Origin: Dyadobacter chenhuakuii
GTDB taxonomy: Bacteria > Bacteroidota > Bacteroidia > Cytophagales > Spirosomataceae
Assembly: GCF_023821985.2 (NCBI RefSeq)
Contig: NZ_CP098805.1
Span: 1,364,001 to 1,428,000 of the forward strand
Direction: 5' to 3'
DNA: 64,000 nt
A program made the position numbers and the translations under genes. Within the stretch, counting starts at the first letter, position 1. Every line of letters starts with the position of its first letter. Below are positions 1 to 9,371 of this stretch, piece after piece. The notes beneath the pieces are model-generated. The model searched no databases. It was not told the origin of the DNA and saw nothing but the letters and a program-made list of their open reading frames with translations.

Positions 1-1
1 G

Positions 2-469
2 CAAGCCTACACCGGCATTGCCGATGCGCCAAAGACATTAGATGTCGATTATGAATTTGACGGATTGAAAATTTTCTGGACCACATTGCCTCCCAACATT
101 CCCGGTGCGGCAGAGCAGGGGATAGGGGCATTTTTTGATGGGGATAAAGGAACGCTCATGTGCGATTACAACACCCGGAAGATCAACATTAACGGCGAAA
201 CAATGACCGATATAGCCACCGTTCCCATCACAAACCCAAGGTCACCGGGTCACCAGCAAAACTTCGTCGACGCAGTTAAAGCCAGAACACAACCCGAATC
301 CAACCTCGCTTACGCCCGCGATCTCACCATCCCCATGCACCTGGGCCTCATTTCCTACCGCCTTAAAAGAGAACTAACCTGGAATGCCGACAAAGAAAAG
401 TTCGTAGGAGACAAAGAAGCAAACAAGCTACTCTCCCGCAAGCCGAGGAAGGAGTGGGATTTGGTGTAG
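2..469 (+). CDS. Gfo/Idh/MocA family oxidoreductase, C-terminal part
   Basis: The reading frame is open from the first bases of the window, so the gene begins upstream and only about 155 residues are seen. The visible part matches the C-terminal substrate domain of NAD(P)-dependent sugar oxidoreductases of the Gfo/Idh/MocA type. It shows the usual glycine-rich strand (IGAFFDGDKGTL), a segment placing the substrate loop (NPRSPGHQQNFVDAVKART) and a closing helix with H and R residues (MHLGLISYRLKREL). The N-terminal Rossmann domain is outside the window. The gene is convergent with the FtsX permease that follows. The sugar substrate cannot be deduced; proximity to the SusCD locus suggests carbohydrate metabolism. 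Confidence 0.8.
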   Translation, partial: QAYTGIADAPKTLDVDYEFDGLKIFWTTLPPNIPGAAEQGIGAFFDGDKGTLMCDYNTRKININGETMTDIATVPITNPRSPGHQQNFVDAVKARTQPESNLAYARDLTIPMHLGLISYRLKRELTWNADKEKFVGDKEANKLLSRKPRKEWDLV

Positions 470-508
470 AATAACAGCTAAGCTCATACTGTATTTTAGG
501 TGCTAACA

Positions 509-2905
509 TTACTGCACTTTCAACGCATCCGTCGGATTCATCCGTGCGGCTTTTAGGGATTGGAAGCCGATGGTGGTTAGGGTGATTATAAGCATTAAAA
601 GGGTTGTGATAATGAAGATGCCTGCGTTGATATGGATGTGATATGCGAAGTTTTGCAGCCATTGGTTAGTCAGCCACCAGCCCAGCGGGAATGCAATGGT
701 TATGGCTATGATCATCAGGATCATAAAGTCCTTAGTTAACATCGTCACAACATTGCCAGCGGTTGCGCCGAGCACTTTCCGGACGCCGATTTCCCGTCGT
801 CGGCGATTGGCCGTGAATGCTGCGAGGCCGTATAAGCCGAGGCAAGAAATGATGATTGCCAAGGCAGCGAAATATTTGGCCAGTTGTGCTACAAGTTGCT
901 CCGACGCGTACTGGTGCTGAAAATCGTAGTCCAGGAACTGGTAGTTAAAGGCGTAGCCGGGATTGAAACTTTTATGAAATGCCTGGATATTTTGTAATGT
1001 TTGTTTTTGATTCCCAGCGGTGATCCTGGCCATTACCAGCATTGTTTCCGCCGGGGAAATGTAGAGGATAAATGGCCGGACCGCTTCGTGTAAGGAGTTG
1101 AAATGGAAGTTCTTGGCTACTCCCACAACCTGCATTTTCTGCCCGCTTATCATCACCATTTTACCGATCGGGTCGCGAAGTTCCATGGCCTTTACAGCTG
1201 CCTCATTCAGAATGATGTTGGATGCTTCATTACCATAGCGTTTTGAGAAACTGCGTCCTTCCGCTATTTGAATGTTCATTGTTTCGATCAGGTCGTAGTT
1301 GACAGGCATGCGGAAGAACCGGATCTTGTCGTCAGCATTTTTCCCTTCCCAACGAACGCCTGCGCCATTGCCCGGCAGCATGGCAGGCAGTATCATCTTT
1401 TGCTGGATGCTGGAAGCATTAATCACCCCAGGAACTGATTTCAATTGCGCAAGGAACGATTCCGCTTGTTCCGCAACACGACCATTCATTTCAAAATAAA
1501 CAACATTATCCTTATCGTAACCGGGACTTTTCTCCTGAACATAATTGATTTGCCGGTAAACGACCATTACAGAAACGATGAAAACAATGGATATGCTGAA
1601 CTGAAAAACAACCAATCCTTTCCGCACCAAAACCTCTCCCCATGAGCTTGCTAACCCACCTTTCAACGTAAGAGAAGGATTAAAACGGGACAAATGAAAC
1701 GCTGGATAACTGCCTGCCAATAATCCGGTTCCGACTGCTGCGCCGCACATGATCAGGATGGTCCCTGCATCAAAATGCAGGGAAAGTGCCTTGCCGGTCA
1801 TGTGACTGAATTGCGGCAGAAGCGCCCAGGTGATGAAAATCGCAATAGATAATGCAAGGAAGCTCATAACCATTGACTCGCTGAGGAACTGCAAGACCAA
1901 TGTGCCACGCCTTGCGCCCAGCGCTTTCTTAACACCCACTTCCTTCATGCGCATAGAAGCTTTGGCCGTCGAAAGATTCATAAAATTAATGCACGCAACG
2001 AGCAGGATAATGATGGCTATGCATGAAAAAAGTCTGACATAGGTGATCTTTCCGCCCGTTTGTACGCCATTCTTATAGTTACCAAAGAGATATGCGTCGG
2101 AATATTTGCGGAGGAATAATGTGGAAGTTGAATCGTTGAAGGTGGTTTTTGTCAGGCCAGCCAGCTTTTGATTGATATGATCTATGTCCGTGCCCTTTTT
2201 TAGCACAACAAAATTATCAAACGGACCGCTGCTTGTGCGTTTGTCGCCTTTGGGCACAATCTGGTTCCAGGCATCCATGGATAGCAGGAAATCGTGCTGC
2301 TGGGATGAGTTTGCGGGGAAATCGGCGAAGACGCCGGTCACCATGCATTTACCTGAAAATGCCTGCCATTTCCATTCCATAATTTTCCCCATGGCCAGTA
2401 CGGGTTTCCGAAACAGCTTAACAGCCAGTGTTTGAGAGATTGCAATGGAGTTTTTATTATTAACCACCTCACTCGCCCGTCCCTGTATGAGCGGGACGGA
2501 AAATGCATGGAAATAGTCACTGCTTACAAAGTTTCCTCCCGCGCTGATGGTGTTGCTGTCCGCCGTTAAACTGAATGTTTGAAACCACGAAGCGGGCGTT
2601 GTCGTCACGGCCGTTTCCACTTCCGGTAGGTCCCTCAAAAGTGTTTCGCCCATCTGATCACCGGTTGCGTTGGAAGTAGCAATGCGGTTTCCTGCTTTTT
2701 CATGGATCATCACCTCATAAAGTTGATCGTCGTTCTCATGAAACTTGTCAAAATTCAGCTCGCTTCTGACCCATAGAGAAATGAGTAATGCGCAGGCCAG
2801 ACCCGTGGACAGCCCAAGCAGATTGAGCAAAGTAAATTGCTTATCCTTCAACAGATAGCGCCAGGAATTTCTTAAATGATTGCGAAGGACGTCGAGGTTT
2901 AGCAT
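509..2905 (-). CDS. FtsX-like ABC transporter permease (MacB type)
   Basis: A 798-residue protein with the two-half layout of the long Bacteroidota FtsX/MacB permeases. The first membrane helix is near residues 23-45, followed by a periplasmic MacB_PCD-like domain and an FtsX domain with three helices around residues 285-395. A second periplasmic domain and a second FtsX domain form the C-terminus. Each FtsX domain carries the characteristic juxtamembrane motif: EVGVKKALGA in the first half, EIGVRKVLGA in the second. Such proteins work with a separate ATPase in transport of peptides, lipoproteins or antimicrobials, or in envelope signalling. No ATPase gene lies next to it here, so the partner must be encoded elsewhere, which is common for this paralogue-rich family. 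Substrate unknown. Confidence 0.9.
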   Translation of the reverse strand: MLNLDVLRNHLRNSWRYLLKDKQFTLLNLLGLSTGLACALLISLWVRSELNFDKFHENDDQLYEVMIHEKAGNRIATSNATGDQMGETLLRDLPEVETAVTTTPASWFQTFSLTADSNTISAGGNFVSSDYFHAFSVPLIQGRASEVVNNKNSIAISQTLAVKLFRKPVLAMGKIMEWKWQAFSGKCMVTGVFADFPANSSQQHDFLLSMDAWNQIVPKGDKRTSSGPFDNFVVLKKGTDIDHINQKLAGLTKTTFNDSTSTLFLRKYSDAYLFGNYKNGVQTGGKITYVRLFSCIAIIILLVACINFMNLSTAKASMRMKEVGVKKALGARRGTLVLQFLSESMVMSFLALSIAIFITWALLPQFSHMTGKALSLHFDAGTILIMCGAAVGTGLLAGSYPAFHLSRFNPSLTLKGGLASSWGEVLVRKGLVVFQFSISIVFIVSVMVVYRQINYVQEKSPGYDKDNVVYFEMNGRVAEQAESFLAQLKSVPGVINASSIQQKMILPAMLPGNGAGVRWEGKNADDKIRFFRMPVNYDLIETMNIQIAEGRSFSKRYGNEASNIILNEAAVKAMELRDPIGKMVMISGQKMQVVGVAKNFHFNSLHEAVRPFILYISPAETMLVMARITAGNQKQTLQNIQAFHKSFNPGYAFNYQFLDYDFQHQYASEQLVAQLAKYFAALAIIISCLGLYGLAAFTANRRRREIGVRKVLGATAGNVVTMLTKDFMILMIIAITIAFPLGWWLTNQWLQNFAYHIHINAGIFIITTLLMLIITLTTIGFQSLKAARMNPTDALKVQ

Positions 2906-3003
2906 ATGGTTTATAGCTTACAATTAGTGGTTTAGGCACGGAATGTAAGTATGCTAATTTTTATTTAATATACAAGAAATTTATATATAAAAAAGTGTGT
3001 CCA

Positions 3004-4350
3004 TCAAAAATTGCCGGCAAAGCTTTTCCCCGTTTTCAAATCTTTCAGCATAACAGAATCAATGGCCCCGATGCCTGAAAATGAAATGCCGAGTCCATAG
3101 ACCTGTTTCAGCGGCTTTTTATAATTTGTTTCAAAAACTTCTTTTGCATTGATAAAAAGGCGGACATGCTTGTCTACAACTTTTAATGTTACGGTGCCGC
3201 CTGTGTGGAGGTCCACACCAAGGAAATTGAGCTGGTTGAGCTCGCCGGGCTTGGTCACTTCGGAAAATTGCAGGTTCGTCCAATGCGTGCAACCGGGCTT
3301 CATTACATCGAACACATGCTTGGATGATTCTCCAAAAACGGTCACCCGCACCTGAGAGCAGCGTACGCCGGCGCGGGGAGCGGAAGTGTTGAGTTTGATG
3401 AAGAGCTCGAAATTATCTGCGTCAATGTCTGTGCGTTGCGTATTGATGAAGTCTACAAAAAAGGTGCGGTTTGTGTCAATGCCCGCGCGCGAAACTTCCA
3501 GCGCACTTACGCTTTTTTTGTCTCTGGTCAGCAGATTTTGAATGTCGATCGGGTAAACCCTTGTTGTGTCGTACATCATTTTGGCCGTCGCCGTCCAGCC
3601 GTTCGTTTTGAGATAAACCGATGCTGTGTCCAAGGTCACGCCATTCCGCTTTAAAATGGCTGAATAGCGACCCGGAACTTCATAGTAATGCGAATAGAGA
3701 CTGTCGCCCTCGATCAGCGAAATGCGTCTGCCATCGCCAAAATCAATGGTGTAATGTTCTTTGTTTACATCATAACTTTCGGGAATCGCACGCACAACAA
3801 ACGCTGCTGAGTGTGGATTTTCGCCAACTGGATTCTGGCAAACAAGCGCAGCATCAACCGGTGCGGACGGCGAGAAAAACAGCTTGTAACCTGCAAATGC
3901 AACAGCAGCAATGAGCGCGGCCAGCATCATGCCTATGTAAGCTGGACTCATTTTCCGCCGCTTTCTGACTGGCGCCAGTTTGGGCTCGTCGGGTAAAATG
4001 GCTTCAAAATAAGGCTGCGCTGTTCGTACAGGATCCTTGGTAACAACGGCGTGGCGGGGAGCTGCGGATACAAACTTTTCCCAATCGCCGTAGCCGACGT
4101 AACCGGCCAGTGCGTCGCGGGTGGCTTTCTGCGGATAGTAACGGACGTCGGTTTTGATTTTCCCAAAGATCCTTTTCAGTGTATTCGGGCTGATCTGGAC
4201 ATTTGTTTTTTTGTAAAGAATATACCCCAGCCGCACATAGTCGCTGTTGGTCCAGGAGCCAATATCAGACTTGCCATACATTTCACTCACCAGCCGGCAG
4301 CAGTGATCCAGATGATCCAAAGAGCTTGCCCTGGCTTGTCCATTCTCCAT
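3004..4350 (-). CDS. Single-pass membrane protein with conserved cytoplasmic N-terminal domain
   Basis: A 448-residue protein of unknown function. Residues 1-95 form a compact, probably helical cytoplasmic domain with the phrase NTLKRIFGK and a Gly/Tyr/Trp-rich end (YVGYGDWEKF). I recognise this N-terminus as a recurrent module in Cytophagales proteins, but it has no function I can name. A basic stretch RKRRK precedes one membrane helix at about residues 136-158, giving an N-in topology. The exterior part has two beta-rich sections: a PKD-like segment around 200-255 (IDFGDGRRISL) and a C-terminal section resembling a concanavalin/jelly-roll fold (LKVVDKHVRLFINAKEVF). It is divergent from the SusC gene, 182 bp away. 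A membrane-spanning sensor or anchor is possible but unproven. Confidence 0.6.
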   Translation of the reverse strand: MENGQARASSLDHLDHCCRLVSEMYGKSDIGSWTNSDYVRLGYILYKKTNVQISPNTLKRIFGKIKTDVRYYPQKATRDALAGYVGYGDWEKFVSAAPRHAVVTKDPVRTAQPYFEAILPDEPKLAPVRKRRKMSPAYIGMMLAALIAAVAFAGYKLFFSPSAPVDAALVCQNPVGENPHSAAFVVRAIPESYDVNKEHYTIDFGDGRRISLIEGDSLYSHYYEVPGRYSAILKRNGVTLDTASVYLKTNGWTATAKMMYDTTRVYPIDIQNLLTRDKKSVSALEVSRAGIDTNRTFFVDFINTQRTDIDADNFELFIKLNTSAPRAGVRCSQVRVTVFGESSKHVFDVMKPGCTHWTNLQFSEVTKPGELNQLNFLGVDLHTGGTVTLKVVDKHVRLFINAKEVFETNYKKPLKQVYGLGISFSGIGAIDSVMLKDLKTGKSFAGNF

Positions 4351-4429
4351 ATTTTGAAAGCAATAATCTACTAAAAATCAATTGTTTAGGTTGTCCATTC
4401 TTTTGATCAAGCAAATGGTCAGGATCGGC

Positions 4430-4462
4430 TTGGCTTAACCAAATTATCCAAAATTATATTTG
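4430..4462 (+). promoter_or_regulatory. Predicted Bacteroidota-type promoter for the SusCD operon
   Basis: A TATATTTG box at 4455-4462 matches the Bacteroidota -7 consensus TAnnTTTG, with TTG at 4430-4432 as the -33 element, 22 bp upstream. It lies about 70 bp before the SusC start. The -33 TTG begins a near-palindrome, TTGG-cttaa-CCAA, which could be an operator. Confidence 0.45.
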
Positions 4463-4532
4463 CATAATCAAATAACATATCCCTCCGTCTTACCATTGAA
4501 AATCAACCCTAAACGCTAACCTATTAAAACTT

Positions 4533-7500
4533 ATGAGACAAAAAATTCTACTGAGTTGCTTTCTCTTATTTGGCTGGCTTGCGCCTTTGCTCGCGCAAAC
4601 CCGGCAACTGTCCGGCAAGGTCGTTGACGAGCAGGCCAAAGAACTTCCCGGCGTCAGCATTGTGATCAAAGGCACGCAGCAGGGGACGGTTACGGATGTG
4701 AACGGGCTGTATCAACTAGCCGTTCCGGAATCCGGCTCGGCGACATTGACATTCTCCTTCGTGGGTTACCATGCGCAGGACGTTCCCCTGAACGGACGTA
4801 CAACCCTTGACGTTACCCTCGCACCCAACGATCAGTCGCTGGCGGAAGTTGTGGTGGTAGGTTACGGAACGCAGAAGAAAAAAGACCTGACGGGTGCCAT
4901 TTCCACGATCAGTTCCAAAGACGTGGCGGGGCGGCAGACATTGCAGGTTTCGGACGCATTGCAGGGAAGTGTGGCCGGCGTTTCGGTGACGCGTACAGGC
5001 GGCGCGCCCGGCTCCGGCTCCAACATTCTGATCCGAGGCATAACCACCATTGGCACGAACAACCCGCTCGTTGTCGTTGACGGTGTGCCCGTGGCCAGCA
5101 TTGATAATGTTAATCCAGGCGACGTGGAGAGCGTTACGGTTTTAAAAGACGCTTCTTCGGCTGCCATTTATGGTTCCAGGGGTGCAGCCGGGGTTATCCT
5201 CGTGACAACTAAACGGGCAAAATCAGGACAGAGCAGTTTGGAATATACCTACGAATACGGCGTCCAGCGCGCTACGGCCAAGCCTTCGTATGCGGGCGTT
5301 CAGGATTATATGCGCTACTTCAATGAGCAGGCAACGAATGATGGAGCAAGCCAGGGCCCGTTTGCACAGGCGCTAATTGATTCATATTTAGATAGTAACC
5401 GTGTTAATCCGGACCTTTTTCCAAACACCGACTGGCAGAAATCGATCATTAACAGGTCCTCTGCACCCCGGCAACGCCACGACATTGTGTTCACGATGGG
5501 CATGGGGAAAATCAGCACAAAAGCTTCGCTGGGATATGCCAGTGCGGGTGCATTTTATGATAACCGCAATTATAACCGCTATTTGTTCCGCATTAACAAC
5601 GACCTGCAAGTGAGCAAGAAGCTGGGCATTAATCTGGATGTGTTTTATAAAAGAACAGCCAATCAGGGCAATGGTAACGAGCTGCTTACCACCGGCGCGT
5701 ACAATCCGATATACGAAGCACGCGTAATGCCGCCGATTTATGATGATGTGTATGCCAATGGTAAACTTGCCCTTGGAAAAGACGGCCGTAATCCGCTGGC
5801 CCAGTTGCGTGAAGGTGGTTTTACCAAAACTTTGAATAACCAGATCGGCGGGAGAATGTCTTTAAATTACAAACCCATCGACGGACTGACGTTAACGGCG
5901 CTGGTTGCGCCGGTTTTTGATTTGGATAAAAATAAATTTTTCTCAAAACAGGTCCGATTCACCAATCCGGACGGCTCCAACAGCACAGTTGTGAACCAGG
6001 CCAGGACTGTTTTAACCGAAGGAAGGTCGGAAGGCATTGCGATCAACGGGCAGGTGCTGGCCAATTATGTCAAAGAATTCAAAAGCGGGCATAGCATTGA
6101 TGTGCTGGGCGGTTTTGAGGAAAATTACCGCTCGCTGGAAAATCTGGGCGCGATCAGAAGTGGCTTTGCATTAACAGATTACCCTTATCTCAATTCCGGC
6201 TCAACCGAGCTGCGGGATAACTCAGGAAGCGCAAATGAGTCGGGCCTGCATTCCTTTTTTGGGAGATTGCAATACAGCTATAAAAGCAAATATTCTTTAC
6301 AAGGAAACCTGCGTTCAGACCTGTCGTCGCGTTTTGCGAATGCTTACCGCAGAGCAGTATATCCCTCGCTTTCAGCTGGATGGACTATTTCGGAGGAGCA
6401 ATTCATGAAGGATATACGCTGGTTGTCTTTTCTGAAACTGAGAGGTTCGTGGGGAAAGGCGGGCAACGAGCGCTTGCTTAACAAGGACGGCAATCCGGCC
6501 TATTATCCTTATCTGGCAACCATTGATTTTTCAACTGCATTGTTTTACCAGAATGGCGGCGTGGTTCCCTTAACAGGCGGCGGGCAGCAGGTTTACGCAG
6601 TTGAAAATATCAGCTGGGAGACCAGCCGCACCACGGATATCGGTCTGGATGCTGCGTTTTTGAACGACAGGCTCACCTTGGGAGCAGACTATTATATGAA
6701 GAAAACAACGGACATTCTGCTGCCGCTCGACATTCCGCTTTATCTCGGATACGACAAACCGAACCAGAATGCAGGTGTCCTGAAAGTAAAAGGATGGGAA
6801 CTTGAAATGGCGTGGCGCGACCGGATAGACAAACTGACTTACTCGGTTTCCGCCAATCTTTCGGACGCCAAATCAACAGTCGGCGATCTCAAAGGCACGG
6901 AGTTCCGGGAAGACCAGATCATTCGGAACGGGAGCGAGTATAACGAGTGGTTTGGGTATATCTCTAATGGTTTGTTCCAGACGCAGGACGAAATCAATGG
7001 CGCGCCTGTGCTGAATGTTACTACCAAGCCCGGCGACGTCCGTTACGTTGACATTAACAAGGATGGCAAGATTACAACGGATGATAAAGTGCTCCTCGGA
7101 GGCGCATTACCGCGCTATTTGTACGGCGGAAACCTGCGCGCCGACTATGCCGGATTTGATTTTGGTGTTAGTTTTCAGGGCGTGGCCAAAAAGCTTTCGA
7201 GGCTGAACAGCGAGGCTGTGCAGCCATTTGCAGAGGCTTTCGGGAATATGCCTGCGGATATGATCGGAAAGTTCTGGAGCGTGAACAATACTGCTGAACA
7301 AAACCAGCAAGCCACATATCCACGCCTTTCGCGGACTTCCAACGCAGCCAATTACGCGCTCTCGGATTACTGGCTGATTAATGGCGGCTATTTCAGGCTG
7401 AAAAACGTCACATTGGGATACACCTTGCAGCAACCGGGCGTGAAGAAGGTCGGCATACAGTCGCTGCGGTTTTATGTGTCGGCCAATGATGTTTTTTCGC

Positions 7501-7595
7501 TTAGCAAATTTCCGAAATACCTGGATCCGGAATCGGCAAGCTATGCTTACCCGATCGTGACAACGCTGATGGCAGGTGCAACGATCCGGTTTTAA
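4533..7595 (+). CDS. SusC/RagA-family TonB-linked outer membrane protein
   Basis: A 1020-residue TonB-dependent transporter. It has a signal peptide (residues 1-22, ending LLAQ), a carboxypeptidase-regulatory-like beta-sandwich at about 24-100 (GKVVDEQAKELPGVSIVIKG), and the SusC signature VVVVGYGTQKKKDLTGAI at the start of the plug. The plug continues to about 230 (LVVVDGVPV, SAAIYGSRGAAGVILVTTK), followed by a 22-strand-type barrel ending in F. SusC imports oligosaccharides bound by its SusD lid, using TonB energy. SusD follows 36 bp downstream. The length is typical. The GH28-type enzyme nearby suggests a pectic or related glycan as substrate, which is an inference from context. Confidence 0.95.
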   Translation: MRQKILLSCFLLFGWLAPLLAQTRQLSGKVVDEQAKELPGVSIVIKGTQQGTVTDVNGLYQLAVPESGSATLTFSFVGYHAQDVPLNGRTTLDVTLAPNDQSLAEVVVVGYGTQKKKDLTGAISTISSKDVAGRQTLQVSDALQGSVAGVSVTRTGGAPGSGSNILIRGITTIGTNNPLVVVDGVPVASIDNVNPGDVESVTVLKDASSAAIYGSRGAAGVILVTTKRAKSGQSSLEYTYEYGVQRATAKPSYAGVQDYMRYFNEQATNDGASQGPFAQALIDSYLDSNRVNPDLFPNTDWQKSIINRSSAPRQRHDIVFTMGMGKISTKASLGYASAGAFYDNRNYNRYLFRINNDLQVSKKLGINLDVFYKRTANQGNGNELLTTGAYNPIYEARVMPPIYDDVYANGKLALGKDGRNPLAQLREGGFTKTLNNQIGGRMSLNYKPIDGLTLTALVAPVFDLDKNKFFSKQVRFTNPDGSNSTVVNQARTVLTEGRSEGIAINGQVLANYVKEFKSGHSIDVLGGFEENYRSLENLGAIRSGFALTDYPYLNSGSTELRDNSGSANESGLHSFFGRLQYSYKSKYSLQGNLRSDLSSRFANAYRRAVYPSLSAGWTISEEQFMKDIRWLSFLKLRGSWGKAGNERLLNKDGNPAYYPYLATIDFSTALFYQNGGVVPLTGGGQQVYAVENISWETSRTTDIGLDAAFLNDRLTLGADYYMKKTTDILLPLDIPLYLGYDKPNQNAGVLKVKGWELEMAWRDRIDKLTYSVSANLSDAKSTVGDLKGTEFREDQIIRNGSEYNEWFGYISNGLFQTQDEINGAPVLNVTTKPGDVRYVDINKDGKITTDDKVLLGGALPRYLYGGNLRADYAGFDFGVSFQGVAKKLSRLNSEAVQPFAEAFGNMPADMIGKFWSVNNTAEQNQQATYPRLSRTSNAANYALSDYWLINGGYFRLKNVTLGYTLQQPGVKKVGIQSLRFYVSANDVFSLSKFPKYLDPESASYAYPIVTTLMAGATIRF

Positions 7596-7631
7596 GGCTT
7601 CCGGTTTTATAAAAAATCAAAATCATTGATC

Positions 7632-9302
7632 ATGAAAAAATTAATATATATCCTGCTCATGACATCGGTTTCGGCCTGTCATACTCTCGACCTCAACCCG
7701 CTGTCGGAGGCGTCCACTGCTACATTCTATTCCAATCAGACCGAGCTGGAACTGGCTGTGAATGACTTGTACAGAATCACATTCTGGGGCAATGATAATG
7801 AACTTTTCAGCGATAACGAATGGCACCGCGCCCAGCTGACCAACGCCGTGATCGGCGGAACGATGAACGCTGATGACGTGCCCGTGCAAACTTACTGGCT
7901 CAACAGCTACAAAGCCATTGCCCGCGCCAATTCGTTTCTCGCCAACAAAGACAAAGCAGCTGCCAGCACGCCTGCAGCTATCCTTTTAAGACTGGAAGCA
8001 GAAATGCGGCTGATCCGGGCCTATCAGTATGCACGCCTGATCACGCATTTCGGGGACGTTCCGCTGATGACCGAGCCTGTAACATTGGATGAATCTTACG
8101 GCATTGCTCGCACAAGCCAGGAGGAAGTGCTGGCATTTGTTTTCGCAGAGCTCGATTTTGCCGTCGCGAATTTGCCGGTAACGTATGGAGCTGCCGAAGT
8201 GAAACGGCTGACAAAAGGCCCAGCATTGGCTGTTAAGGCGCGCACAGCTTTGCATTTGGGTAAATGGCAGATCGCGAAAGAAGCTTCCGAAGCGGTGATG
8301 AAATTGGCCACTTATTCATTGCACGATTCCTATTCTCAGCTTTTTGTAAAAGCAGGCGAAAGCAGTAAGGAGCTGATCATCAGCATTCCCAGAGATGAAA
8401 AACAGCAGGTTTTTGGCAATACAGCTTATGTTCAGGACAACATTTCGCGCAACGCGGGCGGCTATGGCGCACAATTACCGACGCGTGATTTGATGGACGC
8501 CTATGAATGTGTGGACGGAAAGCTGATTGACGAATCGCCGCTCTACGACCCTAAAATGCCCTTCAAAAACCGGGACCCGAGATTGAATGCGACCATCGTA
8601 GAGTTTAACACGCAATGGCTGGGTTATAACTACACGCCGCATCCCGACTCACTGACGATTTTTAGTGTGAAAGAAAACAAAAAAGTCCCAAACAAGGACA
8701 CACGCGCAGTGGCTGCATTTGCAAGTTTTACGGGTTTTCTTTGGAAAAAAGGCATTGATCAAACCTGGCCGGAGCGGCTCGTTGAAGACAATGATGCCAT
8801 CATAATCCGCTATGCAGAAATGCTGCTGAGCTACGCGGAAGCGAAAATTGAACTGGGCGAAATTGACGAAACGGTCGTGAATGCGATCAACCAGGTGCGG
8901 GCGCGGGCCTATGGCGTTACGGTGGACAAAACAACCGCTTACCCGGCTATTAAGCTCTCCAATGCCGCCGCTTTACGGCAGATACTCCGCCGCGAGCGCC
9001 GCGTGGAGTTTCCCCGGGAAGGCTTACGCTACATGGATCTGATCCGGTGGAAGTTGGCAGAAAAAGTGCTTGTCAAACCTGTGATAGGCCTGCCTGATCC
9101 GGCTGCACAGAACCGTGCAAAATGGCCGTTTCCAGGAGTGACGCCGATTGATGCGGATGGCATTGCGGATTATAGCGGCTTTGGAACAGATGTAAAAGTC
9201 ATTGCCCAACGCAATTTTGATAAAACAAGACAATATTTCTGGCCGATTCCTGCCGTTGAGCGCCGCGTAAATCCGGGAATTACCCAAAATACAGGTTACT
9301 AA
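7632..9302 (+). CDS. SusD/RagB-family surface glycan-binding lipoprotein
   Basis: A 556-residue lipoprotein partner of the upstream SusC. The ATG at 7632 is preferred over the in-frame TTG at 7626, because it gives a compact signal peptide with the lipobox Cys at residue 16 (MTSVSAC). The N-terminal SusD-like segment has the usual helical tetratricopeptide scaffold (ARANSFLANK, RAYQYARLITHFGDVPL). The C-terminal RagB/SusD domain carries the familiar RRERRVEFPREGLRYMDLIRW segment and ends with FWPIPAVERRVNPGITQNTGY-like residues. SusD covers the SusC pore on the cell surface and captures the glycan. Length is normal. Confidence 0.95.
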   Translation: MKKLIYILLMTSVSACHTLDLNPLSEASTATFYSNQTELELAVNDLYRITFWGNDNELFSDNEWHRAQLTNAVIGGTMNADDVPVQTYWLNSYKAIARANSFLANKDKAAASTPAAILLRLEAEMRLIRAYQYARLITHFGDVPLMTEPVTLDESYGIARTSQEEVLAFVFAELDFAVANLPVTYGAAEVKRLTKGPALAVKARTALHLGKWQIAKEASEAVMKLATYSLHDSYSQLFVKAGESSKELIISIPRDEKQQVFGNTAYVQDNISRNAGGYGAQLPTRDLMDAYECVDGKLIDESPLYDPKMPFKNRDPRLNATIVEFNTQWLGYNYTPHPDSLTIFSVKENKKVPNKDTRAVAAFASFTGFLWKKGIDQTWPERLVEDNDAIIIRYAEMLLSYAEAKIELGEIDETVVNAINQVRARAYGVTVDKTTAYPAIKLSNAAALRQILRRERRVEFPREGLRYMDLIRWKLAEKVLVKPVIGLPDPAAQNRAKWPFPGVTPIDADGIADYSGFGTDVKVIAQRNFDKTRQYFWPIPAVERRVNPGITQNTGY

Positions 9303-9371
9303 TCATACCATTTTATATCTAATAATCAGAAACTTGGTGTAATCACACTCGTTTTAAACCATTTTATTTTA